Of a stretch of 31,481 nucleotides of DNA, positions 1 to 6,433 are shown piece after piece. This DNA is from an uncultured Eubacteriales bacterium (GTDB taxonomy: Bacteria; Bacillota; Clostridia; Peptostreptococcales; Anaerovoracaceae). The stretch covers positions 1 through 31,481 of the forward strand of contig CACYBO010000169.1 in NCBI GenBank assembly GCA_902772685.1. The letters are read 5' to 3'. The position numbers and the translations under genes are program-made. The stretch's first letter is position 1. The number at the start of each line of letters is the position of its first letter. The notes beneath the pieces were generated by a model that had not been told where the DNA came from, did not search any database, and saw nothing but the letters and a program-made list of their open reading frames with translations.

Positions 1-38
1 ATGACTCAAATTTCTACACTATGAAGTTTTCAATGTGC

Positions 39-77
39 GCGGCGTTTGCCGCCTCTCGCTTACCGCGAGCTTTTTTA
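39..77 (+). terminator. Probable intrinsic terminator of a unit upstream of the window
   Basis: Two small hairpins stand in tandem: GCGGC/GCCGC (39-43 with 48-52) and CTCGC/GCGAG (55-59 with 65-69). A run of six T follows at 71-76. This suits termination of a plus-strand transcript that starts outside the window. The T-rich stretch behind it (about 95-150) has no other recognisable content. Confidence 0.5.
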
Positions 78-201
78 TATTACCCCATGTCAACTCCCTT
101 GTCAACAACTTTTTTTCTTGTTTTTTAAAGTTTTTTCACGGTATTTCGAAGCCAAAAAAACACACAATATCTAGGGGTTTCATGTCTACATGCATACAAT
201 A

Positions 202-233
202 ATCCCCGGTTCGCACGCCTGCAGACCGGGGAT
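202..233 (-). terminator. Possible terminator of the threonine aldolase gene
   Basis: A perfect 9-bp inverted repeat, ATCCCCGGT/ACCGGGGAT (202-210 with 225-233), lies 26 bp past the stop codon of the minus-strand aldolase gene. The stem is strong and GC-rich, but only a weak T-rich tail (TTATTGTA) follows on the minus strand, so termination may be partial. Confidence 0.45.
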
Positions 234-259
234 CTTACATCGTATTCTGAGCTGTATTC

Positions 260-1276
260 CTATATTAATGCAAGGAATGCATCCACCTCTTCCTGGGTGG
301 TTCCCCAGCTTGTAACCAGTCTGATGCACTGATGGGTTTCGGTGACAATCGGATAAGTTTCAAACATGACCTTCGTCGCCAGATATTCCGCCTGCTCTTT
401 TGGGAACATCGGGAAAACCATATTCGTCTCCTGCGGCAGGTAGAGCTCATAGCCCTTGCCTGTTATCCCTTCTGCCAGCTGTGTTGCCAGTCTGACTGCG
501 TGATCGCCCAGATCAAGATAACGGCCGCCTTCCAGAAGAGCGTCAAACTGCACTCCCATCAGTCTGCCCTTTGCCATAAGTCCGCCGCGCTGTTTGATGA
601 GGAAACGCATGTCTTCCTTCAGATCGTCATTTACGACAACGAGCGCTTCTCCGAACATTGCGCCGCATTTCGTTCCGCCCAGATAAAAGGCGTCACAGAT
701 TTCAGGGAGATCCGTAAAGTCAACATCATTCTTCCCGCTGCTGAGCGCCATCGGAAGCCGCGCGCCATCCATGTACAGCAGCAGGCCGTGTTTGTTACAG
801 CAGGCACGGAGTGCCGTTAACTCTTCCTTACTATATACAAGTCCTGTTTCTGTTGACTGTGAGATGTATATCGCCTTTGGCAGAACATAATGTTCATCCT
901 CATGAAAAACCAGCACATCTTCAATGTCTTCAGGCCGGAGCTTGCCGTCGCATGTTTTGACATGATTGATCTTGTGCCCGGTCGCTTCAATTGCTCCTGT
1001 CTCATGCACGCAGATGTGTCCGCTGTCTGCCGATATGACACTCCAGTGCGGCCTGAGCAGAAATGCTGCCAGGGCCGTCAGGTTCATCAGTGTTCCTCCC
1101 GGAATGAAATGCACATCCGCGTCAGGACAATTGACGAGCTGGCGTATTTTTTCCGCGGCTCCTCTACAGTAGTCGTCCTCGCAGTACCCGTCATGCAGCT
1201 CCATGTTGGAATCGACCAATGCCTGCAGCACCGCCGGATGACATCCAAGGCTGTAATCATTCTTCAGAAATATCAT
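260..1276 (-). CDS. ltaE: Low-specificity L-threonine aldolase family, PLP enzyme
   Basis: Predicted 338-residue fold-type I PLP enzyme that cleaves L-threonine or L-allo-threonine to glycine and acetaldehyde in the cytoplasm. The N-terminal LKNDYS, the ADSGHICVHETGA region (about 83-95), MDGARLP (169-175, with the PLP-pyridine Asp170) and YLGGTKCGAMFGE (198-210) are visible; Lys203 is the expected Schiff-base lysine. Length is normal for the family. An open frame runs 66 codons further upstream from a TTG, but the ATG at 1276 is chosen because AGGAGGGG lies just before it and family homology starts at this Met. It is transcribed divergently from the hypB-like gene. The family also includes related beta-eliminating lyases, so the exact substrate is inferred. 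Confidence 0.9.
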   Translation of the reverse strand: MIFLKNDYSLGCHPAVLQALVDSNMELHDGYCEDDYCRGAAEKIRQLVNCPDADVHFIPGGTLMNLTALAAFLLRPHWSVISADSGHICVHETGAIEATGHKINHVKTCDGKLRPEDIEDVLVFHEDEHYVLPKAIYISQSTETGLVYSKEELTALRACCNKHGLLLYMDGARLPMALSSGKNDVDFTDLPEICDAFYLGGTKCGAMFGEALVVVNDDLKEDMRFLIKQRGGLMAKGRLMGVQFDALLEGGRYLDLGDHAVRLATQLAEGITGKGYELYLPQETNMVFPMFPKEQAEYLATKVMFETYPIVTETHQCIRLVTSWGTTQEEVDAFLALI

Positions 1277-1346
1277 TACTGTCTCCCCTCCTGTAATTCC
1301 GTTATTAATCCTGCGGGTCATTCTTATCAGTCTCTCTATGGATGAA

Positions 1347-1375
1347 ATTATATATGACCGCCGCTGACGCCGCAA
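1347..1375 (-). promoter_or_regulatory. Putative promoter of the threonine aldolase gene
   Basis: On the minus strand a consensus -10 TATAAT (1352 to 1347) follows TTGCGG (1375 to 1370) with a 17-bp spacer. It points into the aldolase gene, about 70 bp before its start. Confidence 0.5.
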
Positions 1376-1428
1376 GTAAAAGGAGCGCAGCCCGCCTATA
1401 CAAAAGACTCCCCTGCCTGCAGCCGTTA

Positions 1429-1437
1429 TGGTATAAT
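1429..1437 (+). promoter_or_regulatory. Putative extended -10 promoter of the hypB-like gene
   Basis: TGGTATAAT is a perfect extended -10 element (TGnTATAAT). No good -35 is present. It would start transcription near 1444, about 24 nt before the HypB-like ATG, leaving room for the TTGGAGGCG ribosome binding site. Confidence 0.6.
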
Positions 1438-1467
1438 CCCTTACATAAGAATTATTGGAGGCGCTGT

Positions 1468-2121
1468 ATGGCAATAAAAGTAATCGATGTAAACGTCGGT
1501 GTATTCGACGAAAATAACGAAATCGCCGACGAGGTGAGAGCTTACAACAAAGACAAAGGGACGCTGATGATCAACATCATGGCATCCCCGGGGGCAGGGA
1601 AGACAACAACTTTGCTGCGCACCATCGATGCACTGAAAGAAGAATTCAGCATCGGTGTCATGGAGGCGGATATTGAGGCATCTGTTGATGCGGAGAAGAT
1701 GGCCGAGGCCGGCGTCAGATCCATACAGGTTCACACAGGCGGGGAATGTGCTATGGATGCGAGCATGGTTCATCAGGCTCTGCAGGAATTTGATACAGAT
1801 GGAATCGATCTGCTGTTCATGGAGAATGTTGGCAATCTGGTCTGCACGGCAGAACAGGATACGGGGGCAGATTATAATGTAGAAATTCTTTCAGTTCCCG
1901 AGGGAGATGACAAGCCGCTCAAGTACCCGCTCATGTTTTCAGTCTGCCAATGCGTGCTGATCAATAAAATAGATACGAGAAACTGGTTCGCTTTTGATGA
2001 TGCGGCCGTTACAGAACGCATCCACCGGCTCAATCCTGATGCGGATGTAATCTTCCTCTCAGGCAAAACCGGCGAAGGCTTCGATCAGTGGATCGAGTGG
2101 TTGCGCGCCAAACTCCGGTAA
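1468..2121 (+). CDS. HypB-like nickel-insertion GTPase (lone, divergent)
   Basis: 217-residue SIMIBI-class GTPase of the HypB family, which loads nickel into [NiFe]-hydrogenase and, with other partners, other nickel enzymes. The P-loop ASPGAGKTT (39-47), the VGNLVC segment, LSVPEGDDKPLKYPLMF, the NKID base-recognition motif and LSGKTGEG near the C-terminus are seen. The N-terminal CxxCGC high-affinity nickel motif of E. coli HypB is absent. The usual metal-site CH(L/M)DA motif reads ECAMDA, so Cys94 is kept but the neighbouring His is Ala95. No hypA or hydrogenase gene is nearby. The ATG at 1468 is preceded by TTGGAGGCG; an open frame to 1342 is non-coding. The metal client is unknown. Confidence 0.88.
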   Translation: MAIKVIDVNVGVFDENNEIADEVRAYNKDKGTLMINIMASPGAGKTTTLLRTIDALKEEFSIGVMEADIEASVDAEKMAEAGVRSIQVHTGGECAMDASMVHQALQEFDTDGIDLLFMENVGNLVCTAEQDTGADYNVEILSVPEGDDKPLKYPLMFSVCQCVLINKIDTRNWFAFDDAAVTERIHRLNPDADVIFLSGKTGEGFDQWIEWLRAKLR

Positions 2122-2123
2122 CC

Positions 2124-3014
2124 TCAGGACTGATCCGGATGTTTCTTTTCCGGCAGGTTCGTGAGTAATACCGCTGCAACTACAAGCGCAGACCCGATCA
2201 TCATAACAACGGTCAGGACATCACCCACGAGGAAATGTCCGAAGATGCAGGCGAGAACAGGCTCAAGAGTATTGACAAGCGCTGCGTTGCCCGGACCGAT
2301 GAGGCGCACGCCGATGGCATAGAACAGGATTGCCAGGAACACGCATACAACGGACAGAAGGATCATCATTCCGATCTGTGCAGGCTCTGTCACAAAGAGC
2401 GGCTTGCCGCTCAGAAAACAACGGATAAAATTGACTGCAGCAGCAGACGCCATCACGTATCCCGCGACGGCGAAGCTGCTCTCTTTTTTTACGCTCTCCG
2501 CAGAGAGGCCAAATAAATAGACCACATAGCCAACGGCTGCGAGAAATGCAAAGAATACGCCGATGAGGTTGACCTCCATGTCCGGCGACCACACGATCAG
2601 GCACAGCCCGCCAAAGGACAGCAGTACCGCGATGATCCTGGCCGCCCTTACCGGCTCCCGTCCCGTAACCATTTCAATGGTCACAATCATCGCAGGGAAG
2701 GTGAAAGAGACGATAGTCGCCAGAGATCCGGATATATAATCGAAGGATATATATAATGTAGTCGACATGCCGATATAGCCTGCACAGGCGACAGCCATTG
2801 TGAGTGCGGCGCTGCGTGAAAACCTGAATGGAATCCTTCGAATCAGCAAAAACGCCCACATGATAATTGCAGCATACAGGAACTTATTGAACAGGAGAGT
2901 CTCTGTCTCAACACCCATTCCGAATGCTATAAACGAAAAAGACGGTACAAGCCCATAGCAGATTGATGTAATTGTTACGCATATCGCGCCGAGAATCTTC
3001 GTATTCTTCGTCAT
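2124..3014 (-). CDS. DMT-superfamily permease (EamA type)
   Basis: 296-residue integral membrane protein with about ten hydrophobic segments arranged as two EamA repeats, the usual size and layout of drug/metabolite transporters. The first segment starts at residue 8 and the chain ends in a charged tail. It is the last gene of a minus-strand operon, six bases behind the carbamoylase gene, so its substrate is probably a hydantoin, N-carbamoyl compound, or the amino acid product. Direction of transport cannot be read from sequence. Its 3' end faces the hypB-like gene with only two bases between stop codons and no terminator in between. Confidence 0.88.
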   Translation of the reverse strand: MTKNTKILGAICVTITSICYGLVPSFSFIAFGMGVETETLLFNKFLYAAIIMWAFLLIRRIPFRFSRSAALTMAVACAGYIGMSTTLYISFDYISGSLATIVSFTFPAMIVTIEMVTGREPVRAARIIAVLLSFGGLCLIVWSPDMEVNLIGVFFAFLAAVGYVVYLFGLSAESVKKESSFAVAGYVMASAAAVNFIRCFLSGKPLFVTEPAQIGMMILLSVVCVFLAILFYAIGVRLIGPGNAALVNTLEPVLACIFGHFLVGDVLTVVMMIGSALVVAAVLLTNLPEKKHPDQS

Positions 3015-3020
3015 GTTGTT

Positions 3021-4253
3021 CTATTTTCTCTGTTCCTCTGCTGCAGCCACATAGTCCAGCAGGAACTGCGCTCCGCAGATCAGGTCATCTTCTTTCGTGT
3101 TTTCCTCAGGCACATGGCTCCGGCCGTCAATACTCGGGACGAAAATCATACCCGCCGCTGTGTATGGAGCAAGCATGGCGGTATCATGAACCGCGCCGCT
3201 GTCCATCACTCTATACGCCAACCCGTTTTCTTCTGCAAGAGCTGTCATGGATCTGATCACTTCCCGAGAAAATGGAATCGCGGAAGAGTCTGCGACATCA
3301 CGTATCACACACGCCACGCTCCGTGCTTTTGCAATTTCCGAGACCGCCTCCCGTATCCGGCAGACAGCATCTTCCGTATTCTCATTGCTGTTGCTTCGGA
3401 TGTCAACGGTAAACTTCACGGTGTCAGGAATAACGTTGGATCCTCCCGGACTGACAGCCGCTTTACCTATTGTCGCAACAACGCCATTACCGGCATCAAG
3501 GGCAATTCTTTCGATGGCGGTTACCGCTTCCCCAAAAGCACTCATCGGGTCACGTCTTCCCTTCATCGGTGATGCACCTGCGTGATTCCCGAGTCCTGCG
3601 TATTCGACCTCAAGGACGTGCATCCCGAACACGGTATCGACGATGCCGATCTGCAGCCCCTCTGAATCCATTACCGGCCCCTGCTCTATGTGTAATTCGA
3701 GCGCAGTATCCACTCCGGTAAAGTCCATCGGAAATGCCTTTGCAAAGTCATCTTCATCCCAGTATCCGCAGTTCTTCAGGTGCTCCAGCAGGCTGGTTTC
3801 CTGTTCGTCCTTCAATTCATTCAGATCACCGGCTGTATACTTCCCTGTGAGAAACTTGCTGCCGGTCATCGTTGACCCGAACACAGATCCTTCCTCCTCA
3901 GCGTATATCATCAGAACGGCGTCTGTATGTACGCCATTGTCTGAGAACGTCCGAAGCATCTCCATTCCGCTCATGACTCCATAGATTCCGTCCAGCCAGC
4001 CGCCGTTTCTGACCGTATCGATGTGAGACCCGACGATTGTCGCCGCATTGCTGTCCGGCGGGGAAATACGCATGTTCCCAACAGCATCCGTCTCCATGCA
4101 AAAGCCATATTCCCTTGAGATACGGGCCAGATACTCTCTGACCCGTCTGTCTTCTTCTGTGTATGAAAATCTGGTCACTCCCTGTCCGGGCGTCGCTGTA
4201 ATCTCTCTGAGAGCATACAGGTCGTCCAAAAGCCTCTGACCATTTATCCTCAT
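3021..4253 (-). CDS. M20-family Zn amidase: N-carbamoyl-L-amino acid hydrolase / allantoate amidohydrolase type
   Basis: 410-residue dinuclear-metal hydrolase of the hydantoinase/carbamoylase family. Expected ligands are visible: GSHIDTV (His78), the Asp in GGWLDGIYG (Asp89), EEEGSVFG (Glu119-121 region), ELHIEQGP (His188) and SHVPEE near the C-terminus (His380). The lid/dimerisation domain sits between about 210 and 325. The enzyme would remove the carbamoyl group from an N-carbamoyl amino acid, giving amino acid, CO2 and ammonia; allantoate or ureidopropionate are alternatives that sequence alone does not exclude. Its ATG overlaps the hydantoinase stop codon by four bases (ATGA), so the two are translationally coupled and very likely act in sequence. 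Confidence 0.88.
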   Translation of the reverse strand: MRINGQRLLDDLYALREITATPGQGVTRFSYTEEDRRVREYLARISREYGFCMETDAVGNMRISPPDSNAATIVGSHIDTVRNGGWLDGIYGVMSGMEMLRTFSDNGVHTDAVLMIYAEEEGSVFGSTMTGSKFLTGKYTAGDLNELKDEQETSLLEHLKNCGYWDEDDFAKAFPMDFTGVDTALELHIEQGPVMDSEGLQIGIVDTVFGMHVLEVEYAGLGNHAGASPMKGRRDPMSAFGEAVTAIERIALDAGNGVVATIGKAAVSPGGSNVIPDTVKFTVDIRSNSNENTEDAVCRIREAVSEIAKARSVACVIRDVADSSAIPFSREVIRSMTALAEENGLAYRVMDSGAVHDTAMLAPYTAAGMIFVPSIDGRSHVPEENTKEDDLICGAQFLLDYVAAAEEQRK

Positions 4254-5659
4254 CTGTCATCCTCCCTCTTATAGGCAGCTCCGAAAGGCTGGCCGGCTAC
4301 AAACTTGCCTTGTCCTTTATGACCTACATACTCCGCGTTGTCAACGATGACCTCTCCGCGCAGGAGGACTGTTTCCGGGCGGCCTTTCTGCTCAAACCCT
4401 TCAAAGGCTGAGTAGTCCACACCCTCGGCAGTAGTCGCTGCGGATATGACACCCCTGTAGGACGGATCATAGATAACGATATCCGCATCGAAGCCCGGCG
4501 CCAGCTGGCCTTTATCAACAAGACCGTTTGTCTTTGCCGGCATGGTAGCATAGAGATCAACCAGCCTGCTTGGGGAGATTTTGCCTGTCTCTACGCCATA
4601 GGTCCAGAGTACAGACAGCCGGTGCTGCAGGCTCGGAGCACCGTTTGGAATATCTGCGAAGGATTTGCCTTCCCCGTATCCCATGTGCTTCTGCTCCGCA
4701 TAGTCGAATCCGCAGTGGTCAGAGCTGACTGCATTGAGCCATTTACGGTCAACGGCTTCCCAAAGAGCATCTCTGTGCTCCTGCGTTCTGAGAGCCGGCG
4801 AGCAAACGAACTTCGCTCCCTCAAAGCCCGGTCTTGCTAGTTCTTTTTCGTCAAGCGTCAGATAGTGGGTGCACGTCTCACCGAAGATGCGCTGACCCCT
4901 CGCGTAAGCGTCTTTGATCTCCTGCAGCGCTTCTTTGCAGGTGACATGAACCACGTAGAGCGGAGCGTCCGCCAGTTCCGCAAGATATATCGCACGCCGG
5001 GTCGCCTCAGCCTCAACAACAGGAGGCCTGGACACTGCATGATAATACGGTCCGACTTTACCTTCTGCGATGAGCTTCTTGGTGAGCACATCAATCATAT
5101 CTGCGTTTTCCGCGTGCACCATAATCGTTACGCCGGCTTCCTTGCCTTTGAGCATTGCATTCAGAATGGCATCGTCATCAGCATGGAAGAACTGGCCTTT
5201 GTACGCCATGAAAAGTTTCATTGTCGGATATCCGGCGTCAGCCAGCTTCGGAATTTCCTCGATGACTTCCGGCCGCGGATCGGTCATGACCACATGGAAG
5301 CCGTAGTCGACCATGGAGATGCCCTCCGCATCAGAAGCCTTATACTCCTCCAGAGATTCGATAAGGCCTTTGTCTTTGACCTGGTTTACGAACTCTATGA
5401 CGGTCGTCGTTCCGCCCAGTGCCGCTGCGTTCGATGTTTCGAATCCGCGAACCTTGCTGCCTTTGTAAACAAAGGAAAAGTGCACATGCTGATCAATGCC
5501 GCCCGGGAGGACGTACTTGCCTTCTGCATCGATGACCCTGTCCGCTTCAGCAGCCGCATCCGCTGCAACAGCTTTGATCTTTTCTCCCTCTATGAGGATG
5601 TCTCCCTTAAACTGATTATCCGATGTAACAATCGTTCCGTTTTTGATTAAAGTCCGCAT
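4250..5659 (-). CDS. hydA: Hydantoinase / dihydropyrimidinase
   Basis: 469-residue amidohydrolase-superfamily enzyme that opens hydantoin or dihydropyrimidine rings to N-carbamoyl acids in the cytoplasm. The binuclear metal site is complete: DQHVHF (His58, His60), the carboxylated lysine in MKLFMAYKG (Lys148), VHAEN (His182), VVHVTC (His238) and SSDHCGF (Asp314). Length is typical. The ATG follows a strong AGGAGGTAAGGA site. It is the first gene of a three-gene operon with the carbamoylase and a DMT permease. Stereospecificity and natural substrate are not predictable; pairing with an L-type carbamoylase suggests conversion of a 5-substituted hydantoin or a pyrimidine-derived compound to an amino acid. 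Confidence 0.92.
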   Translation of the reverse strand: MRTLIKNGTIVTSDNQFKGDILIEGEKIKAVAADAAAEADRVIDAEGKYVLPGGIDQHVHFSFVYKGSKVRGFETSNAAALGGTTTVIEFVNQVKDKGLIESLEEYKASDAEGISMVDYGFHVVMTDPRPEVIEEIPKLADAGYPTMKLFMAYKGQFFHADDDAILNAMLKGKEAGVTIMVHAENADMIDVLTKKLIAEGKVGPYYHAVSRPPVVEAEATRRAIYLAELADAPLYVVHVTCKEALQEIKDAYARGQRIFGETCTHYLTLDEKELARPGFEGAKFVCSPALRTQEHRDALWEAVDRKWLNAVSSDHCGFDYAEQKHMGYGEGKSFADIPNGAPSLQHRLSVLWTYGVETGKISPSRLVDLYATMPAKTNGLVDKGQLAPGFDADIVIYDPSYRGVISAATTAEGVDYSAFEGFEQKGRPETVLLRGEVIVDNAEYVGHKGQGKFVAGQPFGAAYKREDDR

Positions 5660-5685
5660 TCCTTACCTCCTCTGTTTCATAATTG

Positions 5686-5713
5686 CTGTATCTGCCAGAT
5701 TCCCTGTATCTGC
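5686..5713 (-). repeat. 10-bp direct repeat in the leader of the hydantoinase operon
   Basis: The decamer GCAGATACAG (minus strand) occurs twice, at 5713-5704 and 5695-5686, 18 bp apart start to start. Both copies lie between the predicted transcription start (about 5724) and the ribosome binding site. It could be a regulator binding site or an RNA element; no known family is recognised. Confidence 0.6.
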
Positions 5714-5730
5714 TATATTTGTATGAACAA

Positions 5731-5761
5731 AGTATACCACAATTCTCACCTGTGGTATAAT
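5731..5761. promoter_or_regulatory. Back-to-back divergent promoter of hydA and the DUF1232 gene
   Basis: A perfect 8-bp dyad, TATACCAC/GTGGTATA (5733-5740 and 5752-5759, 11-bp spacer), makes two extended -10 elements facing away from each other: TGGTATAAT on the plus strand (5753-5761) and TGGTATACT on the minus strand (5739-5731). Each -10 would lie in the -35 zone of the other promoter, so the two transcripts should compete or share a regulator. The plus transcript would start right at its ribosome binding site. Confidence 0.6.
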
Positions 5762-5782
5762 CCGGTCAGGAGGTTTGAAACT

Positions 5783-6196
5783 ATGAATACAGAAGATATC
5801 AAAAACCAGGCCCAGGGCGTACTGGACGGCGGAAAAGAAAAGGCCGCTGCATTTCTCGAAGACGGCGGGAAGATGGATCAGCTGCTTGAGCAGGTCGAGG
5901 CTAAGCTTGAAACTGTTCCGAAAGCAGGCGCGTACCTCGCTGACGTCCCTCGCATGATCGCGCTGCTGAAAGACTACATCCAAAAGGATTACACAGAGGT
6001 CCCAAAGAAGTCTCTCATCATAATCGTTGCAGCGCTTCTCTATCTTGTGAATCCAAAGGACATCATTCCGGACAAATACATCGGCGTCGGGCTCATTGAC
6101 GACGCGGCTGTTATCGCAGCGTGTATCGCACTTACAAAAGGCGACCTTGCTGCATATGATGCATGGAAGGATGCGAAAGCTGAAGCAAAAGCATAA
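5783..6196 (+). CDS. DUF1232 (YkvA-like) small membrane-associated protein
   Basis: 137-residue protein of unknown function. The N-terminal half is hydrophilic and helical; the second half carries the DUF1232 signature, YLVNPKDIIPD (about residues 90-100) followed by GVGLIDDAAVIAACIAL, a hydrophobic segment that probably lies in or on the membrane. The ATG at 5783 is chosen because AGGAGGT precedes it; the frame upstream to 5723 overlaps the promoter. It stands alone between the divergent promoter and its own terminator. Family members have no agreed biochemical role. Confidence 0.85.
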   Translation: MNTEDIKNQAQGVLDGGKEKAAAFLEDGGKMDQLLEQVEAKLETVPKAGAYLADVPRMIALLKDYIQKDYTEVPKKSLIIIVAALLYLVNPKDIIPDKYIGVGLIDDAAVIAACIALTKGDLAAYDAWKDAKAEAKA

Positions 6197-6213
6197 GAGC
6201 ACACGGATACGCG

Positions 6214-6245
6214 AAACGCCCCCGCTTGCAAACGGGGGCGTTTTT
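6214..6245 (+). terminator. Intrinsic terminator after the DUF1232 gene
   Basis: A 9-bp GC-rich stem, ACGCCCCCG/CGGGGGCGT (6216-6224 with 6233-6241), with an 8-nt loop is followed by five T (6241-6245). It starts 18 bp past the stop codon. Confidence 0.9.
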
Positions 6246-6368
6246 CATACCGTTCAGATCTCCTTTTATAAAATTAGATTATGATATATTGTAACACTTT
6301 TTGAAAAGGCGAAAAACTTTTTGTATCCTTCTTCCGGTGATCGGTCCGCGGACGGCCGCCCGTGTTTC

Positions 6369-6402
6369 TTGACATGCTGCCTTCGTTGTTATAATTTATA
6401 AC
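6369..6402 (+). promoter_or_regulatory. Putative feoAB promoter with palindromic operator
   Basis: TTGACA (6369-6374) and TATAAT (6390-6395), 15-bp spacer, lie ahead of feoAB. The -10 is inside a perfect 7-1-7 palindrome GTTATAA-T-TTATAAC (6388-6402). A second small dyad CTAAC/GTTAG follows at 6402-6417. The position is right for a repressor site; a metal regulator (Fur or DtxR family) is an inference, since the sequence does not match either consensus well. The rest of 6246-6368 shows no gene. Confidence 0.55.
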
Positions 6403-6433
6403 TAACCGCAGAGTTAGGGAGGATAAACTGCAG

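Noticed and set aside
1277..1474. N-terminal extension of threonine aldolase from a TTG, and of the HypB-like protein from 1342.
   Set aside because: The two extensions overlap each other on opposite strands, cover both promoters, and the internal ATG codons have strong ribosome binding sites.
4865..5650. A 261-codon open frame on the plus strand.
   Set aside because: It lies wholly opposite the hydantoinase gene, whose catalytic motifs are complete; it has no recognisable product and is an antisense shadow.
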